A stretch of DNA of 14,921 nucleotides from NCBI GenBank assembly GCA_964390695.1, contig CAYMKI010000069.1, forward strand, positions 1-14,921, given 5' to 3'. How positions within the stretch are numbered: the stretch's first letter is position 1; each line of letters opens with the position of its first letter. Below, in pieces: positions 1 through 6,610 of this stretch. The translations under genes were made by a program, and so were the position numbers. The notes beneath the pieces are model-generated. The model saw only the letters and a program-made list of their open reading frames with translations. It was not told where the DNA came from and ran no database searches. The DNA is from CAWACC01 sp964390695. Lineage in GTDB: Bacteria; Chlamydiota; Chlamydiia; Chlamydiales; Parachlamydiaceae.

Positions 1-2401
1 ATACGATAGTGTCATCTTGGTTATTGGGATCGTGACTATCCACGGTCATTTTATTTAGAGCTTTGGTGTGGTCTTGAACTAAAGGTATAACGACACGCTT
101 TCTTTCATAGGCCTTTAGTTTGGGAGCTGTTTGCATAGTCATAAATATTTGTTTATCATCGTCTTGCGAAGGGTCTAAGGTGGTGATAAAGGTTTTGTTT
201 GTCTTCGCTCCGGAATGCCACAATCCGCCTTTTTGATGGCCTCGAAAGATTTCTTTGATTTTGATATCTGCCGTGCTCATAGCCTGTAGATAGGCTTTAG
301 CATAGATAGGAGGAATTGTTTCTCTACCGCTTCCCAAATGATCTAGGGCATCCCCCACATCCAACCAGTAGATATTACTCGATTTAGGAGTGAACAATGT
401 CGAAAGTTCTTTCAGTTTCTTAATGGCAGTGATCTTTTTTGTATTTACTGGGTTGTCACCTAAGATGGCTTCTAGCTCAATTTTTTGAATTCTGGAGCTA
501 AATGTATCGGAAGAGTTTACCCATGAAATGGCATGAGGGCTATCTGTGGATAAAATTGGGAATGGATCGGTATACATATGAAAAAGTCCATGGCAATATT
601 GAGCATATTCGAACTTGCCTGTGGTTTCATTTTTTTGCCCTAAATATAGAGCTGCGGGAAGATGGTTATAAAATTTCGCTAGTGCTGCGGTGTTATCGGA
701 TTTAGCCATGAAGGAGCGGTAATGGGAATCTACGGAACGAGGCGTGTAAAACTGCATGGAATTTTGGCTGATGTCTTCATGATTTCCTCGAATCAAGTAG
801 ACTTGCTGAGGGTTTTCTATTTTTAATGTCATTAACTGCTCTAGGACTTTAAGATTGTTGGAGCCTCTGTCCATATAATCCCCCAAAAAGACGAGGTATT
901 TGCCGGGTGCAAGGCGATATTCGGCATCAAGGATCTTTTGTTTTTGGAGGGCTTTCAGGGTTAAATCAAGCCGTAATCCGCATCCATGCAGATCTCCCAC
1001 TACCGTAATGGAATCGCCGGCGTTTACTTGGTGCTTTTCAAGTAAGATAGCATGATTACCAGGCATTTCAGGCACAGGAAAAGCGATGCAATAGTTTTGT
1101 ATACGTGCGCGGGTGGCAGAAAAAGGGCGTTTTTTCCATTCTTCAGGTGTTAGTTTCATCAGCTGCGAAAAGCTCAACATGGGTACGTTATCGGCCAGTG
1201 GTTCTTCAGCTTCTTCAGAGCTTTCATCGATCTCCTCGACGATAAGGTCTGAATCATCTGATTCCGAAATATCCGTCAAAGTGAAGATGCTGTCATATTC
1301 CTCTATATCAAATTCATCATCAAGTTTCCAGCCGAGTAGTTCTTCTATTTCGTCTACCCAATCCCACACTTTATATTCGCGGCTCATTAACGAAGTATGC
1401 AAGGAGAGTAGAGCTGAATGCCTATCATCATATTTGATCATAGCTAAGGCGTCATTTCTTAATTCTTGGTACTCCACTTCATTAAGATAAGAACCTATTT
1501 TGCTTAGCTTTATCTGAAAGGCGTCTAGTGGCGAGAGCTCTGCGGCAGATGGGTCACAATCATCATCGTGAAGAATTTCATCTTCGTCGGAGAAATGTGT
1601 CTTCTCATGCTCTCGAGGCTGGGTGGAGGATGAGGATTCTGCTAGTTCTAAAAGCAGAGGATGGATGTGGTTCCAAATAGCTGCAGCAGTGAAATGACCT
1701 TGGCTAACCATCAGGTCATATTGTGGTTTAATATTCGGTAAAGACTGACTAAGGGTATGCAGGTGTTTTTTTAGCTCTTCATGGGAAATTGCGTTGGGGT
1801 GCTTGATCAAAGTCCCTAATATTTGATGTATATGAGTATAACTTTGATTCTTTAGCAGTTTAGAGAGGGTTAATGCCACTAAAGGCTCTAGACAACTTGC
1901 GGAAAGAGCTAAATCAAAAAACAGCAAAGCATCCTCTTTTCGTCCTTTAGCTAAGTGTCTCATCAGTTGTTTTGACATAGAACTTATAAATTGCTCGGGA
2001 GTTTTATGATAAGCATCGGACATATTTTTTATCGTTTTGAACTTTAAAGATTCAAACGTATTGGACTGTAAATAAATCGAAAGAGGGTGCTGTAATTCAA
2101 TTGGCAAGACGCTGTAATGGTAAGCGTCATCTGAAACCTGTTTGAGAGTCTGCAATCTGTAATTTTTTAAGTCTTTCTTAATGTGTTCTATAGATATAAC
2201 ATGATCAAGAGTTAATTCTGGCATGGATTGCAGCTTGTTGCCTAGAGATTTAATTCTTTCAAGGGCGGCTGTTTTAAATTCAATCAGCTTAGAAACCTCG
2301 TTCCACAATTTGGAAACTTGTTTTAATGAGGATTGGGAGCTTGAAGGGCATCGGATATATAATTGGATCATAGCAGGCATGTAATACGTTGAATGAATCA
2401 T
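1..2401 (-). CDS. Large PPP-family Ser/Thr protein phosphatase (C-terminus beyond window)
   Basis: Reading the complement from the ATG at 2401-2399, the frame stays open to the window edge, giving at least 800 residues with the 3' end missing. The catalytic signature of the eukaryotic-type PPP metallophosphatases is present in order: GDLHG (residues 469-473), GDYMDRG (507-513), RGNHED (538-543), then a CHG motif and an RGHQ motif in the last third. These residues bind the two metal ions and the phosphate. The first ~465 residues match no family I recognise; they look mostly helical, with a strongly acidic stretch at about 355-400. An in-frame TAA lies about 30 bases upstream of the ATG, and a weak AAGAG precedes it, which supports this start. 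The role is inferred: protein dephosphorylation, possibly of host proteins if it is secreted. No signal peptide is seen. A typical PPP catalytic domain is about 300 residues, so the N-terminal extension is unusual. Confidence 0.9.
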   Translation of the reverse strand, partial: MIHSTYYMPAMIQLYIRCPSSSQSSLKQVSKLWNEVSKLIEFKTAALERIKSLGNKLQSMPELTLDHVISIEHIKKDLKNYRLQTLKQVSDDAYHYSVLPIELQHPLSIYLQSNTFESLKFKTIKNMSDAYHKTPEQFISSMSKQLMRHLAKGRKEDALLFFDLALSASCLEPLVALTLSKLLKNQSYTHIHQILGTLIKHPNAISHEELKKHLHTLSQSLPNIKPQYDLMVSQGHFTAAAIWNHIHPLLLELAESSSSTQPREHEKTHFSDEDEILHDDDCDPSAAELSPLDAFQIKLSKIGSYLNEVEYQELRNDALAMIKYDDRHSALLSLHTSLMSREYKVWDWVDEIEELLGWKLDDEFDIEEYDSIFTLTDISESDDSDLIVEEIDESSEEAEEPLADNVPMLSFSQLMKLTPEEWKKRPFSATRARIQNYCIAFPVPEMPGNHAILLEKHQVNAGDSITVVGDLHGCGLRLDLTLKALQKQKILDAEYRLAPGKYLVFLGDYMDRGSNNLKVLEQLMTLKIENPQQVYLIRGNHEDISQNSMQFYTPRSVDSHYRSFMAKSDNTAALAKFYNHLPAALYLGQKNETTGKFEYAQYCHGLFHMYTDPFPILSTDSPHAISWVNSSDTFSSRIQKIELEAILGDNPVNTKKITAIKKLKELSTLFTPKSSNIYWLDVGDALDHLGSGRETIPPIYAKAYLQAMSTADIKIKEIFRGHQKGGLWHSGAKTNKTFITTLDPSQDDDKQIFMTMQTAPKLKAYERKRVVIPLVQDHTKALNKMTVDSHDPNNQDDTIV

Positions 2402-2578
2402 AGTGGCTCTCTTAAAAATTTTAATATGTTTTTATTGATATTTTTAAATATTGTTTTCTATGTTACAATGACATAGATGTTTAGGTTATTTAAGTATGTG
2501 TATGCTCTTACAAAGTGTTATTTGGTGTAAATCGGGTGATTTTGACATCTTTCTAAATTTCTATCTGTTTAGTTGGAG

Positions 2579-3643
2579 TTAGGTTATGCTGGTTGGAGAA
2601 GTATTCCAAATCTGTGCCGCCATCTTTTCCGCTTGTAGGTGGTTTTGATGCCGAAGGTATGAGTCATTTCCGTTGTAATAGTAATAGCAGCCTTTGTATT
2701 CTATTTCAAAATAGTCGCAAGTTTGACTAAAAGGTTCTTCAAAACCTCGTGGTAGGCTATTGGCATAGGAGGTGATCACGTATAATTCTTTTCCGGCTAA
2801 ACGACGGCCGATGTCCTTGCGAATTTCCAGAAGATCGCTCCAGCGGTCGATAAAAGTTTTCATCATAGCACTCATCGTATACCAGTATACCGGAGTGGCT
2901 AAGATGATGGGATTGTGCATGACCATTTGTTGAGCAATAGTCATAAAGTCATCATGGGCATTGGCGTGAGAATAATCATAGTATGAGATGTCTAGTTCGG
3001 ATAGGTAGACGATGGGAGCGGGCGTGCTTTGAAACACCGACTGAATTGCCTGCGAAGTACCTCCATCGCCTCTTGAACTGCCTAAAAGTACAATAGGCGA
3101 AATAGTTTTCTGTTTGGCTGAGACCATAACAACGCTGCTGCCGCATTCATCTATTGTTAAAAAGCCAGCTTTTGAATATGCCTTGAGAGCTGATTTATTG
3201 GATCTATCCGGATCGACTAGACAGGCGTCAAAGTGAGCAAATACATGCGTGTGAAGAAACTCTTTTAATATGCGTTCTCCCAAACCTTTGCCTAAGTAGT
3301 CCTGTTCTCCAATGTAAAAATCTAAAGCGGCTAAAGACTGTGCGGCTTGTGTTGGATATTTTTTCACATCAAGCCCTTCTCTTGCAAAATCAAGCGCATT
3401 GTAGTATTGAATATAGCCTACTGGCGAGCCTTCAACGTAAATGATATAGGGATAAATGGCCTTTTTTTGGCCTAGCTCTAGCTTCCATCCACAGGTATAG
3501 GGCGTGTATTTTTCTTTAATGGCGCTCTCTGTCCACTGAATACCATCTCCCCACCATGGAGTGATGTGAGGGGATTGCATCCATCTGAGCAAATGCTCCA
3601 GATGTTCATGTTTAAGTGGCTGGAATTTAATTTCTTTTTTCAT
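2579..3643 (-). CDS. Fusion: AAC(6')-like GNAT acetyltransferase + NAD(P)H-dependent FMN reductase
   Basis: This 354-residue protein has two domains. Residues ~4-175 are a GNAT acetyltransferase of the aminoglycoside 6'-N-acetyltransferase type: an early PWWGDG segment, the acetyl-CoA loop DYLGKGLGERIL (115-126), and VDPDRSNKSALKAYSKAGF (143-161). Residues ~180-345 are a flavodoxin-fold NAD(P)H-dependent FMN reductase: a phosphate-binding loop LGSSRGDGGT (187-196) and ATPVYWYTMSAMMKTFIDRW (239-258). Both halves look intact. The start lies inside the 3' end of the upstream gene (17-bp overlap, different frame), so the two are probably co-transcribed and translationally coupled. The acceptor is unknown: similarity to AAC(6') enzymes does not prove aminoglycoside resistance, since related GNATs acetylate siderophores and other amines. 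The reductase half would reduce a quinone, nitro or similar compound using bound FMN. Joining these two activities in one chain is uncommon. Confidence 0.88.
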   Translation of the reverse strand: MKKEIKFQPLKHEHLEHLLRWMQSPHITPWWGDGIQWTESAIKEKYTPYTCGWKLELGQKKAIYPYIIYVEGSPVGYIQYYNALDFAREGLDVKKYPTQAAQSLAALDFYIGEQDYLGKGLGERILKEFLHTHVFAHFDACLVDPDRSNKSALKAYSKAGFLTIDECGSSVVMVSAKQKTISPIVLLGSSRGDGGTSQAIQSVFQSTPAPIVYLSELDISYYDYSHANAHDDFMTIAQQMVMHNPIILATPVYWYTMSAMMKTFIDRWSDLLEIRKDIGRRLAGKELYVITSYANSLPRGFEEPFSQTCDYFEIEYKGCYYYYNGNDSYLRHQNHLQAEKMAAQIWNTSPTSIT

Positions 3644-4868
3644 GACTAGCTCTATACTCTTTCATAAATTCAATATTACTAGATTTCTCTAAACGAGTTC
3701 TTATGGATGGAATATGTTTATATTTTTCTAGGGACTCTAAAAGGCAGAACTTCTCATCAGAACCAATTATTTTTGTGTGTCCGCAGGTCGGAATGAATTT
3801 CATCGGATGGCAAGAGATGCCTTCAAAATCATGTTCATCCAGGAGTTTCCATTGCTTCAAACCTAGTTTGACTGCGACTTGGTAATTTTCAAAATTATTA
3901 TATGAAAACTTCAAAGATTGTAGCTTATTGTAATATATTAAGGCCTTTTTCTGTTCGTTTCTATCGATGGCATTATGGGCTAGGCGCGATAGAATAGGAG
4001 CTATATATTCTGAGGGAATTTTCTCGAGTTTCAAGGCTTGGCGTTCTATCTTAGTAGTCAAATCTGCAAAAAAATCATCATATGACAAGACGGCTTCTTG
4101 TTTTTGACTCTGGTTGGAAGAGAACACGCTTAACACTTTTGTGGATTCTTCTTCTATATCGTTTGATACGTAAATGTTGAAGGGGTTGAGGCCATGAAAT
4201 TTGTGAACTTGTTCAGATATAAATGCAGGGTCGGCCCATAAGTGGCCATTTGATATCAATTTTAAAGAATAGAGATCTTCATAGATCAAATCAGGTATAA
4301 AGCGATTGCTATACTCTTTCATGATTCGATAACAACGCAAGGCCATTTCAGGATTGTTGATATTCTGACTGCCCATAGTATAACAGGTGCCGACCATATC
4401 ATTTGGAGCTATACAAGAGAGTGGCAATCCCTTTGTTATCCACTTAGCGATCTTTTTAAAGTATGTTGGATTGTCTTTATGAGGATTGCTAGGTCTTGAT
4501 AGGGAGAGGGTGAGGTATTTCTTTAGAGATTTTTCTTTTTGAATCTCCTTTTTTAAATCTTGCAGGTCTGATGAAGCGGAAGAGTCGTCTATCTTTGCCA
4601 ATACTTGCAAACATAGTTTTTTTAAAGTCGGAACGGGGCTATAGGTGTATTCTTCTCCATCCTTAATCAGTTTGACGAGATCTGAAATGGGTATGGAGGT
4701 TAAAGATTGATTTAGGCGGAAAGTTTGTGAAATTATATATAAATGTTTTATTCTCTCAACAAATGTTTTGTTTTGTTGACAATATACCGTTACCATAGCA
4801 TTATCTAATGCCCATTCGGCAATAGTTTCAATTGCATCTTGATAAGTGAAATTTATGCTTAAACTCAT
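3627..4868 (-). CDS. Hypothetical protein, probably helical-repeat
   Basis: This is a 413-residue protein with no signal peptide and no membrane segment. I do not recognise the family. It appears largely alpha-helical, with Lys/Glu-rich stretches (about residues 100-120) and a TPR-like section near residues 300-335, where Asn-Glu-Gln-Lys-Lys-Ala is followed by a Tyr-Tyr-containing helix. That could suggest a protein-interaction scaffold, but this is inference. A compact His/Cys-containing segment (CHP...TCGH, about 358-368) might bind metal, but it is not a recognised motif. The gene is first in an apparent two-gene unit: its stop codon lies inside the start of the acetyltransferase/reductase gene. 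A good extended -10 promoter lies about 40 bases upstream. The start ATG is preceded only by a weak AGAGA ribosome-binding site. Confidence 0.75.
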   Translation of the reverse strand: MSLSINFTYQDAIETIAEWALDNAMVTVYCQQNKTFVERIKHLYIISQTFRLNQSLTSIPISDLVKLIKDGEEYTYSPVPTLKKLCLQVLAKIDDSSASSDLQDLKKEIQKEKSLKKYLTLSLSRPSNPHKDNPTYFKKIAKWITKGLPLSCIAPNDMVGTCYTMGSQNINNPEMALRCYRIMKEYSNRFIPDLIYEDLYSLKLISNGHLWADPAFISEQVHKFHGLNPFNIYVSNDIEEESTKVLSVFSSNQSQKQEAVLSYDDFFADLTTKIERQALKLEKIPSEYIAPILSRLAHNAIDRNEQKKALIYYNKLQSLKFSYNNFENYQVAVKLGLKQWKLLDEHDFEGISCHPMKFIPTCGHTKIIGSDEKFCLLESLEKYKHIPSIRTRLEKSSNIEFMKEYRASHEKRN

Positions 4869-4909
4869 AGAAATTCTCTATTAGAAGTTATTTATCGGTT
4901 TGCTTGATT

Positions 4910-4918
4910 ATTATAACA
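4910..4918 (-). promoter_or_regulatory. Extended -10 promoter for the 4868 gene
   Basis: On the minus strand the sequence reads TGTTATAAT, a perfect extended -10 element (TGn plus TATAAT), ending 41 bases before the start ATG at 4868. No good -35 hexamer is seen at 16-18 bases upstream, which is normal for extended -10 promoters. It would drive the hypothetical gene and the acetyltransferase/reductase gene behind it. Confidence 0.5.
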
Positions 4919-5143
4919 GATCATTTTCGTTGTGGTTTATTTAAGAGTGACTGTGAGTTTTTAGTATTATGTTAGGGATGTGTCTCTACTAGATTAGTAT
5001 AATAACATTTAAAACCTTTTTGCTGTACTGTTTTTTATGTCTAAATAGACGTAACAATTCACCATCCTTCATAAAACATATTAGACATTTTGCATAATTA
5101 ATCTCTTAGCCCCTGCCTTTGTCCGATTAACGTTGTTTTTGAG

Positions 5144-5174
5144 GGTCATTACGCAAATGAGTACTTCACAGTAA
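5144..5174 (+). repeat. Dispersed repeat copy A (pairs with 14375-14406)
   Basis: The 29 bases ending in GAGTACTTCACAGTAA (5146-5174) match the complement of 14375-14403 with only two differences. This is the same repeat in opposite orientation about 9.2 kb away. The copy at 14350-14406 is palindromic; here only one arm is evident. The function is unknown; it is a non-coding intergenic repeat. Confidence 0.7.
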
Positions 5175-5264
5175 GAGGTAGTGGCTCTCAGCGCCCTCTA
5201 TCGTGAAATAACATGGATCATCGTTTTATATTTCAAGCGCATAGTAGCTGAGCCTCAGAGGTTT

Positions 5265-5290
5265 CAGTCAAAACCTGTCGGGTTTGACTG
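5265..5290. other. Stem-loop, 11-bp arms
   Basis: The arms CAGTCAAAACC and GGGTTTGACTG flank a TGTC loop with a single mismatch. It lies 8 bases from the stronger hairpin at 5299-5325, so the two form a tandem pair downstream of menC in the minus direction. Confidence 0.5.
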
Positions 5291-5298
5291 ACAGCACT

Positions 5299-5325
5299 AA
5301 AATTGTGCGCTTCGCGCACGATTTT
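5299..5325. terminator. Strong hairpin, likely terminator downstream of menC
   Basis: A 12-base arm (AAAATTGTGCGC) and its near-perfect complement (GCGCACGATTTT, one G-T wobble) surround a TTC loop. On the minus strand the descending arm ends in TTTT, and on the plus strand the hairpin is followed by a T-rich run, so it could stop transcription in either direction. The only gene reading into it is menC on the minus strand, whose stop lies about 145 bases away. Confidence 0.5.
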
Positions 5326-5471
5326 ATGCTTTTATTTTTATTCAAAGCCTTATTTGTTGTTAACTCCGTGTCTCAGCGCCTCCGTGCTCTCTGTGTTGAA
5401 TTTGAAGTAATGATGTCTCAACAACAATGTTAATTAGGTCGGGGGCACGGGAAAGGGCAGGGGCAAGGAGT

Positions 5472-6434
5472 TTAATTATGCAAGATGTCTAATGTAGCAG
5501 GGACATGGACCACAGACTTATAAAATTCCAAGGGAGGGATGCACATGGGTGTCTCCAGGTAATGATAGGTGCCTATACCTATAGGGCTGGTTAGATTGAG
5601 GCGGTAAGCTAGAGAGGCTATTTGTGCTAGACCTAAATCGCTTTCAAAACTGCTGCTCAAGATTATTTTTACATTTCGGTGATTTGCCCATGAGCAGAGA
5701 GGTAGGCAGGCTAACATACCACCTTGCAAGGTAGGTTTGTAGATGATAGCTTTTAGTGTGGGCAAAGATCCCAGCTGCTGCAACGAGAGAGAATGTGGAT
5801 AAGATTCATCGATAGCAAGGGGGTGGGGAAAATGATCTAAATCCAGAGAATTTTGAAACGGTTCTTCCACATAGTCAAAAGTATCTAATGGAAACTGCCT
5901 AAAAAAATTAAGAGAATCAGAGGTATTCCACGCCTTATTCACATCGATTCTCAGGCGGAACATGTCTTTCAGAGCATGAATTAAACGGGCAGCATCCTGA
6001 AAACTTAAGTTGGAAACTTTGAGCTTCGCGCTGGAAAAGCCCTCTTGAAATCTACGCTGCGCTTGTTCCAGAATTTGTGCCGGAGATCCCATGAGCAATG
6101 CGCTAGTGGGTAAGGCGAATTCTTTAAAGGGGTGGAGGAGGTTGCTAAGAGCCGATTCAAGTCCGAAAATAACAGAGGGAAATAAATTCATCTCTTGGAT
6201 AGCTTCTAAGTATGTTTCTGGGAACCATTCGAATTCCATCAATTTGTGGCGTATCAGATTCAACTGAGAAAGGGCTTCTTCAGGCCTTTCTCGGCTCCAT
6301 TTAGGTAGCGGAGCCGCTTCACTCCGAGCACTTCTTCCTTGTTCATCGATTAGATGAATTAAAATGCCTTTGTGTTTTAGGTCTGTGGTGTGAGCGATTT
6401 CAAATGTGTGAAATGAGCATGTGTGTATTTTCAT
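5472..6434 (-). CDS. menC: o-Succinylbenzoate synthase (enolase superfamily)
   Basis: MenC dehydrates SHCHC (2-succinyl-6-hydroxy-2,4-cyclohexadiene carboxylate) to o-succinylbenzoate in menaquinone synthesis, in the cytoplasm and with Mg2+. From the ATG at 6434 the protein has 320 residues, typical for MenC. The catalytic set of the muconate-lactonizing-type enolase fold is visible: KLK (Lys137 and Lys139, the KxK base), Asp164 in DVNKAW, Glu190 in VEEPF, Asp209 in IDES, and Lys233 in YKPTLQGG. An in-frame TTG at 6455 would add seven residues; I prefer the ATG, although neither has a strong ribosome-binding site. The gene diverges from the exported oxidoreductase. No other men genes are in the window. 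A related dipeptide epimerase or N-acylamino acid racemase is the alternative within this superfamily, but the KxK...YKPTLQGG context favours MenC. Confidence 0.85.
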   Translation of the reverse strand: MKIHTCSFHTFEIAHTTDLKHKGILIHLIDEQGRSARSEAAPLPKWSRERPEEALSQLNLIRHKLMEFEWFPETYLEAIQEMNLFPSVIFGLESALSNLLHPFKEFALPTSALLMGSPAQILEQAQRRFQEGFSSAKLKVSNLSFQDAARLIHALKDMFRLRIDVNKAWNTSDSLNFFRQFPLDTFDYVEEPFQNSLDLDHFPHPLAIDESYPHSLSLQQLGSLPTLKAIIYKPTLQGGMLACLPLCSWANHRNVKIILSSSFESDLGLAQIASLAYRLNLTSPIGIGTYHYLETPMCIPPLEFYKSVVHVPATLDILHN

Positions 6435-6516
6435 CACTGTATGATACTTTTTCAAGTAACTTAAAACAATGGTAAAATATATTTTTTTGTGCTAGGTTGT
6501 CAGCTTTGCGTAATTG

Positions 6517-6522
6517 TATAAT
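6517..6522 (+). promoter_or_regulatory. -10 TATAAT upstream of the oxidoreductase
   Basis: A perfect TATAAT sits 88 bases before the ATG at 6611, directly preceded by TTG. A TTGTCA lies upstream but only 14 bases away, shorter than the usual 16-18, so the -35 assignment is uncertain. It lies in the divergent region shared with menC. Confidence 0.4.
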
Positions 6523-6610
6523 GTCTTAAAAAACATTTTATACATGGCGCAAGATCTGAATTTGGTAAATGAAATATTTAGATTTTCTATCGAAAACAAA
6601 AAGGGTATCT

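Larger units (their letters stand above)
5109..5464. repeat. Imperfect ~17-nt inverted repeat bounding a 356-bp block
   Basis: The sequence GCCCCTGCC-TTT-GTCCG at 5109-5125 is matched in inverted orientation at 5448-5464 (complement GCCCCTGCCCTTTCCCG). Nine leading bases are identical, and the remainder differs by a one-base shift. The enclosed block contains the dispersed repeat and both hairpins. It could be the remnant of a small non-autonomous element, or two insertions of a GC-rich repeat. No transposase and no clear target-site duplication are seen. Confidence 0.35.
4869..5471. other. Spacer of ~600 bp with hairpins and repeats, no gene
   Basis: No convincing coding frame is present on either strand. 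From left to right it holds: the promoter at 4910-4918; AT-rich unstructured sequence to about 5100; a GC-rich segment at 5109-5125 that recurs inverted at 5448-5464; the dispersed repeat copy at 5144-5174; hairpins at 5265-5290 and 5299-5325; and a patterned stretch at about 5359-5400 of short CTC/CCGTG-rich units ending in TGTTGAA. A CTCAGCGCC word occurs both near 5188 and in that stretch. The region resembles a collection site for small non-coding repeats between two minus-strand genes. Confidence 0.6.

Noticed and set aside
502..705. Plus-strand open frame of 67 codons
   Set aside because: It lies wholly antisense to the catalytic domain of the phosphatase, whose motifs are unmistakable.
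1113..1490. Plus-strand open frame of 125 codons, very Ser-rich
   Set aside because: It is the antisense shadow of the acidic part of the phosphatase gene (GAA/GAT codons read as TTC/ATC/TCA). It has no ribosome-binding site and no family resemblance.
2459..2477. CTATGT...ACATAG inverted repeat in the spacer upstream of the phosphatase
   Set aside because: The six-base arms in AT-rich DNA have no positioned promoter, so this is too weak to call an operator.
6435..6455. TTG start of menC at 6455
   Set aside because: It adds seven residues outside the MenC core, and an ATG lies at 6434; neither has a strong ribosome-binding site.
6569..6610. Upstream ATG at 6569 for the oxidoreductase
   Set aside because: It would bury the signal peptide 14 residues inside the protein. 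The ATG at 6611 has AAGGG at the right spacing.
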